Shown one piece after another: positions 35,608-44,291 of a stretch of 64,000 nt of DNA. Under the pieces are notes generated by a model. It was not told the origin of the DNA. It did no database searches and worked only from the letters and a program-made list of their open reading frames with translations. Positions within the stretch are counted from its first letter, which is position 1, and each line of letters starts with the position of its first letter. A program made the position numbers and the translations under genes. The stretch comes from Anatilimnocola floriformis (GTDB lineage Bacteria; Planctomycetota; Planctomycetia; Pirellulales; Pirellulaceae). Location: contig NZ_JAMLFW010000001.1 of assembly GCF_024256385.1 (NCBI RefSeq), positions 2,170,001 to 2,234,000 on the forward strand, written 5' to 3'.

Positions 35608-36104
35608 GCAACACCAAATCCTAGCGAGTACATAGAGACGGTACGGGTTGTGTGGAATAAGTGCAAACTGCGGGCCACCGCGTAAGTCCTTAATCCATGT
35701 CGAGTGATTGCGGCGCGGCCAGCAGATTTGGTCGTTCAGCAATCAGCTTGGCTCGCCAACAACCAATCTGTCACGGCTGAATGCTGAACGATCAACGAAC
35801 ACTTTTCGGAACCGGCCGACGTCTCATCGCAAATCAAATTTTCTCGTTTTGAGACTTGGCGAGGTTCCGTCACGGGCGAAAGCGGTGCGTGTCGGAGATT
35901 TTTTCTGAATCTCAGAAATCGCCTAACAACTTAGCTTTGAGCGAGTTGGGACCGAGTGACTAGGTTGCAGTTGCACGCGATAGCTCGCTACTGGCCGACG
36001 CGGCGCGGCGATTGCTTTACGGTGCATCCAACAAATCGCCGGAGAAATTGACTCGCCGGCAGCAATGCAAAATCCTCTCAGTCGTTTGCCAAGGAAGTCG
36101 TCCG
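35608..36104. other. Intergenic region, no gene seen
   Basis: About 500 bases between divergent genes. Only short shadow frames occur. It should contain the promoters of the BON gene and of the small gene at 36105. No tRNA or strong palindrome was found by eye. Confidence 0.4.
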
Positions 36105-36323
36105 ATGGTCACCCAAGCCAAGCCCACCCGCCCCACAACGAGCACCGCCGAACACACGAACGGTTCGATCCTCAGCGAAGCCGCTCGCATCCGTAACCAA
36201 TGGTCGGCTAATGAAAAGCTCGATCGCCGCCACCAAGCCTATCTGTTTCAACAACAGCTGCTGCGGGCTGTGGGACTTGCCTCCAGCGATGGCTTGGAAG
36301 AAGTGATCACTGTCGCTCAGTAG
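36105..36323 (+). CDS. Small hypothetical protein
   Basis: A 72-residue protein starting at ATG 36105, with AAGGAAG about 9 bases before it. The N-terminus is Thr/Pro-rich (VTQAKPTRPTTSTAEHT) and the remainder is helical (ILSEAARIRNQWSANEKLDRRHQAYLFQQQLL). It resembles short cytosolic planctomycete proteins of unknown role. It is followed 59 bases later by the HAD-ATPase gene on the same strand. Confidence 0.5.
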   Translation: MVTQAKPTRPTTSTAEHTNGSILSEAARIRNQWSANEKLDRRHQAYLFQQQLLRAVGLASSDGLEEVITVAQ

Positions 36324-36382
36324 TAAGTAGCGTGCGCCACTTGAACCCGCAACACTGACCAACAATAGATTGCAAACAAGCC

Positions 36383-38134
36383 ATGCGTTATCTGGCTTTG
36401 GCAGCCGACTACGACGGAACCCTCGCCCATCACGGCAAAGTGAGCGACAGCACGATTGCGGCCCTGCAGCGATTGAAAGATTCGGGCCGTAAACTGCTTA
36501 TGGTCAGTGGCCGAGAATTGCCCGACTTGGCGAAGACGTTCGACCATTTCGAACTCTTCGACCGCATGGTCCTCGAAAACGGGGCCCTCCTTTACAACCC
36601 GGCCACCCGCGAAGAAACGGTCCTGGCCGAAGAGCCACCGCCGCAGTTCGTCGAAACGCTGTACGCTCGCGGTGTTTCGCGCATCTCTGTCGGCCGCGTG
36701 ATCGTCGCCACTTGGGAGCCGCACCAAAAAGAGGTGCTCGAAACGATCCACGACATGGGGCTCGAGCGGCAAGTCATCTTCAATAAGGGGGCCGTAATGG
36801 TGCTCCCCTCCGGCGTGAACAAAGCGACCGGGTTGACTGCTGGTTTGCTTCAACTCGGACTATCGCCGCACAACTGCGTTGCCGTAGGCGACGCAGAAAA
36901 CGATCACACGTTTCTTTCTGCCGCCGAATGCGGCGTGGCTGTTTCGAACGCGCTCGATGTGCTCAAAGAGCGATCCGATTGGGTTACCAACTGCGATCAC
37001 GGTCATGGCGTCGAAGAGCTCATCGATCAGCTGATCAAAGATGACTTGGCCGTGCTCAATGAGCGGTTGAAGCGGCATGGAATTCTCGTCGGCAAGACGG
37101 CGACCGATGCGGAACGGCGACTCGATCCGTTTGGCGTGAATCTGCTCATCGCTGGTTCGTCGGCGAGCGGCAAATCGACGGTTACTACGGGATTGCTCGA
37201 GCGTTTGCAAAGCAAGGGCTATCAGTTTCTGATTGTCGATCCCGAAGGAGATTACTCGACGCTCAAAGGCGCTTCCGTTCTCGGCGATGTCACTCGTGCG
37301 CCGCTAGTCGAAGAAGTTCTCGATCAGCTGAAGAATCCCACGAACAACGTCGTCGTCAACTTGCTGGGCATTCCACTCGATCAACGACCCGCTTTCTTCG
37401 ACTCACTTTTGCCGCGGCTGCAAGCGATGCGCATCGCTAAAGGTCGCCCTCACTGGATCCTGGTGGACGAAGCGCATCACTTGCTGCACGCCCAATGGAA
37501 GCCGGCCGAGCAAACGCTCTCCGGGCAAAGCATGGGGATGACGCTCGTGACGGTTCATCCCGAGAGTGTTTCGAAATCAGCTCTCGAAAAAGTGAATGCA
37601 GCCATCGTCCTCGGCGAACGGCCTGATAAGACGCTGACCACGTTCTGCGCGGCCGTCAGTCATCCACTGCCACTCGTGCCCCAGCAACTCAACCGCGGCG
37701 ATGTATTGTTGTGGGAAGCGGGGCGTGATGAAGTCGCGGTCGTGCACACCGAGCCGCCGAAGAACGAACGCCGCCGTCATTCCCGCAAGTATGCCGAGGG
37801 AAATCTCGGCCCAGACCGGAGCTTTTATTTCCGTGGGCCAGAAAAGAAGCTCAAGCTGAAAGCGCAGAACCTAGCCATCTTTCAGCAGTTGGCCGAAGGA
37901 ATCGACGACGAGACCTGGTTGTTCCACCTGCAGCAAGGTGATTACTCGGCCTGGTTCCGCGAATCAATCAAGGATGAAGAGCTTGCCGCCGAAGCGGAGA
38001 AGATCGAAGCTACCGAACTCTCCGCCGAGGAGAGTCGCGAAGCGATTGGCGCCGCAATCGGCAAGCGATACACGCTGCCGAGCGAGAAGGCCACCGGCCA
38101 TGAGGAAAAGGTCGAAGCGGCAAAGGCCGAATGA
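36383..38134 (+). CDS. HAD-phosphatase / HerA-type ATPase fusion
   Basis: A 583-residue two-part protein. The first about 230 residues are a HAD-IIB phosphatase: AADYDGTLA (nucleophile Asp), MVSGRE, Lys in GVNKATG, and GDAENDHTFL. The second part is a P-loop ATPase: Walker A AGSSASGKST (257-266) and Walker B WILVDEAHH (358-366), a DUF87/HerA-like core. The C-terminus is Glu/Ala-rich. Sugar phosphatases use the HAD domain in this way; the ATPase half suggests nucleotide- or DNA-linked control. The fusion is intact and in frame. Neighbours include trehalose and glycogen genes, so a sugar-phosphate substrate is possible but unproven. Confidence 0.78.
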   Translation: MRYLALAADYDGTLAHHGKVSDSTIAALQRLKDSGRKLLMVSGRELPDLAKTFDHFELFDRMVLENGALLYNPATREETVLAEEPPPQFVETLYARGVSRISVGRVIVATWEPHQKEVLETIHDMGLERQVIFNKGAVMVLPSGVNKATGLTAGLLQLGLSPHNCVAVGDAENDHTFLSAAECGVAVSNALDVLKERSDWVTNCDHGHGVEELIDQLIKDDLAVLNERLKRHGILVGKTATDAERRLDPFGVNLLIAGSSASGKSTVTTGLLERLQSKGYQFLIVDPEGDYSTLKGASVLGDVTRAPLVEEVLDQLKNPTNNVVVNLLGIPLDQRPAFFDSLLPRLQAMRIAKGRPHWILVDEAHHLLHAQWKPAEQTLSGQSMGMTLVTVHPESVSKSALEKVNAAIVLGERPDKTLTTFCAAVSHPLPLVPQQLNRGDVLLWEAGRDEVAVVHTEPPKNERRRHSRKYAEGNLGPDRSFYFRGPEKKLKLKAQNLAIFQQLAEGIDDETWLFHLQQGDYSAWFRESIKDEELAAEAEKIEATELSAEESREAIGAAIGKRYTLPSEKATGHEEKVEAAKAE

Positions 38135-38146
38135 CCTCGCACGGGA

Positions 38147-40114
38147 TTACTCGCGCACGATCGCTGGATACGGCAAGCTGCGAAGCAAATCGGGCAGATC
38201 ATAAGCTCGCAGCGCGCCATGCACCGAGTTGACAAGTTGGCCGGGCCGTTCGGGATGACGAACGTAGTCGGACCAAGAAACCGAACTGCCGCGCAATTCC
38301 AGGCCGGCAAATAGATCACGTTCAACTGCGGCTGCGTGCAACGCAGGCGGCCCGCACACTCCGACGCCGATCAGATGGACTTCGCTCTTTTCGCCGGACT
38401 CACTCAGATGTTGCGCGGCGACAAGAATATCTTCGGCGCGCATTCCGAGTAGCGACCGGCCCAGCAGGTAGCTGACGAAAATGTCGTTCCAATCGCCGCC
38501 CCATAGCCCTTCGGGCGCTGGACCTGTTTCGCCGCAGCCACGCACGTCGATAGCGAGCACGAGATGGCCACTGCGAACGAGTTTCAGAATTTGTTCGTCG
38601 GCGATCGCCGATTGTTTGCCGACGCCGGAAACGTAGAGATACTTTTTGCCGCTAAACTTCTCAGGCTTCAGCCACAGCGCCGGAATAGCAAGATTTGCCT
38701 CGGGTTCGATCACGAGTTTCTCGATCGAATAACCCACGCCCTGCTGAGCTTCTCCTTGTCGAATCGCTGGCTGAGGAAGTTCTTTCAGCGGCCTGATGCC
38801 CGCGATCGCACGCACCTTGGTGAGCGCTTGCGGCAGGTTTTCCTTTTGCCAGATTTTCTCGCGTTGCGGTTTCAAACGGTCATCAAGTTCGGCGTTTAGA
38901 TCGGTTACCGAACGTGCGCCAGGGCGCAACATCACCTGACCTGCCGGTGTGCAGCGAGCGGCGGCTTCGCTAGGCGTGGTGAATTGAGCTTCGCTGATCG
39001 GTTGGTCTTTCTCAAGCAACCAGCGGTTCATCCAATGGGCCATCGCTTCGCGCTGCAGCAGCGGGTAGCCGTGCTTGGCGTCGGTTTCGATCAGGCTCAC
39101 AGCTTCGGGATGGCCGAGCCGCGTGTAGACCCGCTTGGCTTGTCGGAAGGTGTCCCAGGTTCCTTGAATGTCGAAGAAATCATGCGTCGAAGCGAGGATC
39201 AACGTCGGCCGCGGCGCGCGCAGCAGAAGATATTCCGCATGATCGATGCCGAGCGCGATCTGCGCGTGAATGTTCTGCTCGGCATCTTGCGGGCCGATGG
39301 TAGCGAGCAGCCGCGGAAAGCTCGTGATATAGCAACTCGGCGCGGCGCAGAGCACGCGTTGGTCGAGAGCCATCAAGTAACTGCTGAGCGTGCCTCCGCC
39401 GGAACAGCCGGTCACGCCGAGTCGTTTGGCATCGATGTCGTCGCGACTGGCGAGATAATCGAGCGCCCGCATGCCATCCCAAATACGGTAGCTCGCGGTG
39501 CCGCGGCCGAGCAACATCGACGTGCTGCCGAGCAGCGTGTGTTCCTCGGTCATCTTGAAAAGCGGCTTTCCCTTTTCATCGATGATCTGAATTCGCTCGC
39601 CCTGGCCGATCGGGTCGTAGCACATCGCCGCGATGCCGTTCATCGCGAGCAGGATGCAAACTCGTTGATTTGATACCTTGCCATCCTGACTGTGACCGGC
39701 CGGAACCAGCACGGCGGGGAAAGGGCCTTTCGTCGTCGGCAGAAAGATCACGGCAGTGACGAAGTGTTGCGGCTGACTTTCGAAAATCACTTTCTCCGCG
39801 CGATAGCCTGCGCCTTTCAATTCGCCGACGACGCGGGGATTCAGCGGAGTCCGCTCGGGCCGTTCGCCCAGTTGCTGCAGCAAGAGCGCACGAATCTTCG
39901 CCTGATATGCGGCTACATCTTCCGGCGTTTTGAGCTGCTCGTACGCGGCCTGCCGGCGAGCAAACGCCGCTTCGGTTTGGGCCTTGAGATAACGCCGCAA
40001 CATTTGCTTCGGCGGTCCATCGGCGAGTTGATCGGGCAGTACCTTCAGGTCGTCGGCTGCGAACGCATTCGCAGCCGCGGTCAGCAACAACAAAGCGAAT
40101 GTCGTGCGGATCAT
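38147..40114 (-). CDS. Secreted acetyl-xylan-esterase-like alpha/beta hydrolase (two-domain)
   Basis: A 655-residue exported protein with signal peptide MIRTTFALLLLTAAANAFA. The first half is an alpha/beta-hydrolase of the acetyl-xylan-esterase/dienelactone type: nucleophile Ser in TGCSGGG (GxSxG variant), preceded by GERIQIID and YDPIGQGE. The second half looks like a degenerate second hydrolase domain with VRGCGETGP but Cys/Gly at the nucleophile position (GVGVCGPP). It overlaps the upstream gene by four bases (ATGA at 40111-40114), so they form an operon. It probably removes acyl groups from polysaccharides in the periplasm. Confidence 0.75.
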   Translation of the reverse strand: MIRTTFALLLLTAAANAFAADDLKVLPDQLADGPPKQMLRRYLKAQTEAAFARRQAAYEQLKTPEDVAAYQAKIRALLLQQLGERPERTPLNPRVVGELKGAGYRAEKVIFESQPQHFVTAVIFLPTTKGPFPAVLVPAGHSQDGKVSNQRVCILLAMNGIAAMCYDPIGQGERIQIIDEKGKPLFKMTEEHTLLGSTSMLLGRGTASYRIWDGMRALDYLASRDDIDAKRLGVTGCSGGGTLSSYLMALDQRVLCAAPSCYITSFPRLLATIGPQDAEQNIHAQIALGIDHAEYLLLRAPRPTLILASTHDFFDIQGTWDTFRQAKRVYTRLGHPEAVSLIETDAKHGYPLLQREAMAHWMNRWLLEKDQPISEAQFTTPSEAAARCTPAGQVMLRPGARSVTDLNAELDDRLKPQREKIWQKENLPQALTKVRAIAGIRPLKELPQPAIRQGEAQQGVGYSIEKLVIEPEANLAIPALWLKPEKFSGKKYLYVSGVGKQSAIADEQILKLVRSGHLVLAIDVRGCGETGPAPEGLWGGDWNDIFVSYLLGRSLLGMRAEDILVAAQHLSESGEKSEVHLIGVGVCGPPALHAAAVERDLFAGLELRGSSVSWSDYVRHPERPGQLVNSVHGALRAYDLPDLLRSLPYPAIVRE

Positions 40115-41163
40115 TGAGGCTTGCTTTCCAAGTTGGCAGGTTTTGGTTGTTCGTTCGTCGGCGTCTCGGGCAGCGACAGGAGCAGGGCGTTCGTTGCCCA
40201 ACCGGCCGCGGCAATCGAGATGAACTGATCCTTTTCGTGCGGATAGCCCGATTCAAAATAGGGCTGAAACGGTTTGCTGCGCGACTTCACGTGCCACGAA
40301 CCGTCGGCGAGTTGCGACTTCAGCAAAAATTGCAGGCCGCGCTGATACGCCTTGTCCATCGTCGATAGGCCTGCGCTCTCTTGCAAAGCGACAAGCACCG
40401 AACCAGTCGCGTAGGCATCGCTTTCCAGATCGGGCAACTGCGACCAACCACCGTCGTCGCGCTGCGACTTCAGTAGTTGCTCTTTCGCTTCGGCGATGGC
40501 TTCCTGCTTGGCGTCGACGATTGGCAACGAGCGCAACTGAAAGACGCGATCCTCGGTATCTTTGGCCTCACCTTTTAGCAGCCATTCGCGAACTTTCGCA
40601 AAGCGGGCCGTGATACGCTCTTTTTGTTCGTCCGTTCCATAGGCCTGCAAGCTGTAGAGCGATAGATAGGTCGCGGTGAAGGCGCTGGCTTCGCTCGGCG
40701 GGCGGTTCGAAACCGAAGTCCAGTGTTCCTTGTCGCTTTGATAGCGCAAAAAGTACTCGGCGACCGCCGCCGTCGTGTCATCCGCAGGCCAACCGCCGGC
40801 TTGCAGCGTCCACAGCGCATAACCGGCCATATCGATCGCGCCACCTTGGCCTTTTCCTTCTCGGTAGCGGGCCTGGTTGGTTGCGAGGAACTTGACTGTG
40901 TGCTTCAGCTGCGCTTGCAGATGCTCTTCATCGATCGCAAAGCCTCGCGACTTTGCAGCAACCAGGGCAAACACCGGCATGGCCTGGTTGTGACACATGA
41001 AGCACTTTCGCTCATGGCCGAGCACTCCTTTCGCGCCGGCGACGAGGAGCGGCAGGGATTTTTCGACGGCGGATTTGATTTCGGCGGGCGCGGGCTCGTC
41101 GGCAGCGATTGCCAGAGTGTTCAGCAGGCAGCAGACAATCGCGGTTGAGATGATGGGTCGCAT
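40111..41163 (-). CDS. Secreted prenyltransferase/squalene-cyclase-fold protein with CxxCH
   Basis: A 350-residue protein with a signal peptide (MRPIISTAIVCCLLNTLAIA). A CFMCHNQ motif near residue 54 suggests covalent heme attachment. Repeated helical motifs follow that resemble the alpha/alpha toroid of prenyltransferases and squalene cyclases: DMAGYALWTLQAGGW, DDGGWSQLPDLESDAYATG and LADGSWHV. Activity is unlikely to be cyclisation; the same fold is used by periplasmic binding proteins. It is followed directly by the esterase gene (four-base overlap). Confidence 0.72.
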   Translation of the reverse strand: MRPIISTAIVCCLLNTLAIAADEPAPAEIKSAVEKSLPLLVAGAKGVLGHERKCFMCHNQAMPVFALVAAKSRGFAIDEEHLQAQLKHTVKFLATNQARYREGKGQGGAIDMAGYALWTLQAGGWPADDTTAAVAEYFLRYQSDKEHWTSVSNRPPSEASAFTATYLSLYSLQAYGTDEQKERITARFAKVREWLLKGEAKDTEDRVFQLRSLPIVDAKQEAIAEAKEQLLKSQRDDGGWSQLPDLESDAYATGSVLVALQESAGLSTMDKAYQRGLQFLLKSQLADGSWHVKSRSKPFQPYFESGYPHEKDQFISIAAAGWATNALLLSLPETPTNEQPKPANLESKPQ

Positions 41164-41205
41164 GATTCGCTCCGAAGCGTGGGCTCGAAGCGAATCATCA
41201 TAGGG

Positions 41206-41607
41206 CTACGGCCGGTAAGTCGCAAAACACTTCGGCGTTTCCCACAGGTGCGTCTCGACGACGGGAAAGCCGCGGCTCGCCGTGAATTCATGAATCAGCT
41301 TGGCGATGTTTTCCGCTGTTGGATTCTGATCCATCAGGAATAGCGGCTCGCCGAGGCCTTGAAACATTTTCACGTACGGATCGTCGCGATGCAGCAGCAT
41401 GCGATGATCGAGGTTCTCATCGATCCACGTGCTGACGACGCGCTTGATATCCGAAAAATCGAGGACCATGCCCCGCTCGTCGAGCGTTTCGCCTTCGATG
41501 GCGATGATCGCCCGGCCGTTGTGACCGTGCAGGTGCTTGCACTTGCCGTCGTAGTTAAGCAGGCGATGGCCGTAACAAAAATCGATTTCGCGCGTGACTC
41601 GAAACAT
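41206..41607 (-). CDS. queD: 6-carboxy-tetrahydropterin synthase, QueD
   Basis: A 133-residue PTPS-family enzyme for queuosine precursor preQ0 synthesis. The zinc-binding histidines and catalytic Cys are visible: HRLLNYDGKCKHLHGHNG, with HLHGH motif, and later DFSDIKR and an ENLDHR segment. The catalytic Glu is in the expected C-terminal region (VETHLWETPKC). It follows queC by 24 bases in the same direction, forming a queC-queD operon. queE and queF are not in the window. Confidence 0.9.
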   Translation of the reverse strand: MFRVTREIDFCYGHRLLNYDGKCKHLHGHNGRAIIAIEGETLDERGMVLDFSDIKRVVSTWIDENLDHRMLLHRDDPYVKMFQGLGEPLFLMDQNPTAENIAKLIHEFTASRGFPVVETHLWETPKCFATYRP

Positions 41608-41631
41608 CGGTACTCGATTGATAAGGAGAGA

Positions 41632-42300
41632 TTACGAGGCGTAGGGCGTGAGGTCGGTGCGCCCGACTAGTTCAAAAGCGTGCTGCCGTTCGGCGCACTT
41701 GTTACAGCGCCCGCAATGCAGGCCGCGGACGGGATGAATGCAGGAAAAAGTCAGCTCGAGCGGCAGTGATTCGCCGAGCGTCATCACTTGTTGTTTGTTG
41801 GCTTCGCCGAAGGGGCGGAGCAATTCTACCTGGCGCTCGACGCCGCGGTTCATGGCGGCTTGAAACTCGTGAAAGAACTGCGGGCCGGCGTCTTCGAAGG
41901 GACTTGTGCCGAGCGGCGCGATCGCGAGTTGCTTGATGCCGTGCAACTGACAGTAAATCGCCGCTTTGATCAGCAGCAGTGCGTTGCGACCAGGCAGAAA
42001 TACCGCTTCGTCGGGCGAAGTTGCATCGGGGGTGCCGCGGCCCGTCAGGCTCCAATGGCCGACGTATAAATCATTCAGGGGTAAGTCGAGCACGATCAGC
42101 GGCCGAAGATTCTCGGTTTGAATCGCTTGCAGAAATCGATCGAGTGCGGGTAACTCCGCCGCTTGCCAGGTTAGTCCCGTGCGGATGTAAAACGGCTGAA
42201 CGGCATGCTGCCGTCGCAGCAAATCGCCGATCAGGATGCAGCTATCAAGGCCCCCGCTAGCCATCACGCCGACGGTCGCTGTTTCAGAAGCAGAAATCAT
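41632..42300 (-). CDS. queC: 7-cyano-7-deazaguanine synthase, QueC
   Basis: A 222-residue PP-loop ATPase that converts 7-carboxy-7-deazaguanine to preQ0 with ammonia and ATP. The PP-loop SGGLDS is at residues 16-21. The zinc-binding cysteines are FSCIHP...CGRCNKCAER near the C-terminus. VFLPGRNALLL and the TSPFEDA region match the family. The gene is upstream of queD and divergent from pncB. Length is normal for QueC. Confidence 0.88.
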   Translation of the reverse strand: MISASETATVGVMASGGLDSCILIGDLLRRQHAVQPFYIRTGLTWQAAELPALDRFLQAIQTENLRPLIVLDLPLNDLYVGHWSLTGRGTPDATSPDEAVFLPGRNALLLIKAAIYCQLHGIKQLAIAPLGTSPFEDAGPQFFHEFQAAMNRGVERQVELLRPFGEANKQQVMTLGESLPLELTFSCIHPVRGLHCGRCNKCAERQHAFELVGRTDLTPYAS

Positions 42301-42455
42301 GAGGCAGTGATGGGAAGGTGCGTGCGGCGAGTGACGGCGATGAGCAGGTGTCTTATTCTATCTCGCCGACCGAATGTGCGGGCAGGTGGAGCTGCGAATT
42401 GCGGCCAGCTGCCAGAGACCGATTGCCGGCCGCGAAAAGGCCTTGATTTGTGGTG

Positions 42456-42476
42456 GTGTTAATAATACACTAACAC
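42456..42476 (+). promoter_or_regulatory. Candidate operator upstream of pncB
   Basis: GTGTTA at 42456-42461 and TAACAC at 42471-42476 are perfect 6-base half-sites separated by 9 bases. They sit 17 bases before the pncB start codon and overlap an AT-rich TAATAC stretch. Location suggests control of NAD salvage, possibly by an NrtR/NadR-like repressor; the site was not matched to a known consensus. Confidence 0.35.
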
Positions 42477-42493
42477 AAAGGATTAGCAGACAT

Positions 42494-43957
42494 ATGAACC
42501 AGCTGTTGTACAACGCCTCCCTCGCGCTGCTGACAGATTTGTATCAACTCACGATGGCCTATGGCTATTGGAAGCTCGGTCGGGCCGAGCAGCGGGCCGT
42601 GTTTCATCTGTTCTTTCGCTCGCCACCTTTCTCGGGTGGTTACACGCTTGCGGCTGGTTTGCAGCCGGCGCTAGATTTTCTGTCTGAGTTTCGGTTTGAC
42701 AAATCGGACATCGAGTTTCTCGCGACGCTCCGCGGCAACGACGGTGGGCCGCTGTTTCCGGATCAGAAATTTCTCGACTATCTCGCCGAACTGCAACTGA
42801 CTTGCGATGTGCACGCGATGCCCGAAGGCTCGCTCTGTTTCGGCCGCGAGCCGCTGCTCCGCGTAACCGGACCGATCTTGCAATGTCAGTTGCTAGAAAC
42901 AGCGCTCCTCAACATCGTTAATTTTCAAACACTGATCGCTACCAAGGCCGCGCGGATTTGTTCGGCGGCCCGCGGTGAACCGGTGATTGAATTCGGCTTG
43001 CGAAGAGCTCAAGGCATCGACGGTGGACTCGCTGCCAGCCGGGCCGCGTACATCGGCGGCTGTGCGGCGACGTCGAATGTGCTCGCCGGAAAACTGTACG
43101 GCGTGCCGGTGAAGGGAACACATGCTCACAGCTGGGTGATGTCGTTCGACACCGAGCCAGAAGCTTTCGAACAATACGCTGCTGCCCTGCCGAACAACTG
43201 TGTGTTTCTGGTCGACACTTACGACACGCTCGACGGAGTGCGGAACGCGATCGAAGTCGGCCAGCGCCTGCGTGCTCGTGGCCATGAGATGGTCGGCATT
43301 CGACTCGATTCCGGCGACCTCGCTTACTTGAGCATCGAAGCCCGCAAACTGCTCGATGCGGCGGGCTTTCCCAAAGCGGCGATTCTCGCTTCGAACGATC
43401 TCGACGAAAAGATCATCGAGAGCCTCAAGCAACAAGGCGCCAAGATCGCCGTGTGGGGCGTCGGCACGAAACTGGTCACGGCCTACGATCAGCCGGCACT
43501 TGGTGGTGTGTATAAACTCGGCGCGCTGCAGAATGCCGACGATAGCTGGTCGCCAAAGGTGAAGTTGTCGGAGCAAGTCGTGAAGACGAGCATTCCCGGC
43601 ATCCTGCAAGTGAAACGCTTTGAAAACGATGGCGAGTACATCGGCGACTTGATCTACGACGAACTCCTCGGGAGTGACTCACAGCAAACGATTATCGATC
43701 CGAAAGATCCGCTGCGAAAGAAAAAGATTGACGCCGCTGCAGTCGCGCGCGATGTGTTGATTCCCGTGTTGAAAGCAGGCCAGCGCGTTGTGGAAGCAGA
43801 ATCGTTAACCACCATTCGCGAGCGTGTGCAAAGCGAACTTGGAAAACTCAACGCAGGCAGCAAGCGGTTTTTGAATCCGCATGAGTATCCGGTCGGACTC
43901 GATGCGCACTTGCAGGCGCAACGCGAAAAGATGATTCGCGGTGCGCGAGAGAGATGA
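42494..43957 (+). CDS. pncB: Nicotinate phosphoribosyltransferase
   Basis: A 487-residue enzyme of NAD salvage, converting nicotinate and PRPP to nicotinate mononucleotide. Start ATG 42494 gives [27 protein letters not shown], the family N-terminus; the frame is open to 42374 but the extra part lacks similarity. Features: [13 protein letters not shown] with the catalytic His-region, [23 protein letters not shown], and IRLDSGDLA, all characteristic of PncB. Ends with a conserved [14 protein letters not shown]. The divergent queC gene and a palindromic site lie upstream. Confidence 0.92.
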   Translation: MNQLLYNASLALLTDLYQLTMAYGYWKLGRAEQRAVFHLFFRSPPFSGGYTLAAGLQPALDFLSEFRFDKSDIEFLATLRGNDGGPLFPDQKFLDYLAELQLTCDVHAMPEGSLCFGREPLLRVTGPILQCQLLETALLNIVNFQTLIATKAARICSAARGEPVIEFGLRRAQGIDGGLAASRAAYIGGCAATSNVLAGKLYGVPVKGTHAHSWVMSFDTEPEAFEQYAAALPNNCVFLVDTYDTLDGVRNAIEVGQRLRARGHEMVGIRLDSGDLAYLSIEARKLLDAAGFPKAAILASNDLDEKIIESLKQQGAKIAVWGVGTKLVTAYDQPALGGVYKLGALQNADDSWSPKVKLSEQVVKTSIPGILQVKRFENDGEYIGDLIYDELLGSDSQQTIIDPKDPLRKKKIDAAAVARDVLIPVLKAGQRVVEAESLTTIRERVQSELGKLNAGSKRFLNPHEYPVGLDAHLQAQREKMIRGARER

Positions 43958-44003
43958 AAACTAGTTTTTCTGGCACCAAAGGTACTGAAGTGAACGCCGA
44001 TGG

Positions 44004-44222
44004 TTACTCGAACAGTGACTCAAAATTAGCAAAGCGATTCTTTAGTTCGGCCTTGAATTCTTGCTGCTGAGCTTCGCTCAAGCGTCCACCAACAAATGTT
44101 GGAAACCAGCTGAAGTCGATCTCCTGCAATTCGTTCAGCCGCTCGAACAGGATTGACTTAACATCAAAGGGAAGTTGAACAATTACGACCGGTAATTCCG
44201 GAACAGTGAATTTCCAAACCAA
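44004..44222 (-). CDS. Small hypothetical protein
   Basis: A 72-residue frame starting at TTG 44222, with FTVPELPVVIVQLPFDVK and a charged C-terminus (LSEAQQQEFKAELKNRFANFESLFE). The frame stays open upstream to about 44295 without an ATG or GTG, reading VITDKEFTDELLAALV, which looks coding. The true start may thus be unusual or the gene truncated. It follows the aldehyde dehydrogenase gene on the same strand. No family recognised. Confidence 0.35.
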   Translation of the reverse strand: MVWKFTVPELPVVIVQLPFDVKSILFERLNELQEIDFSWFPTFVGGRLSEAQQQEFKAELKNRFANFESLFE

Positions 44223-44291
44223 TGCAGCAAGCAGTTCATCGGTAAATTCTTTGTCAGTAATGACGCTCCGCTGCCATAAAGGAATTAGCCT

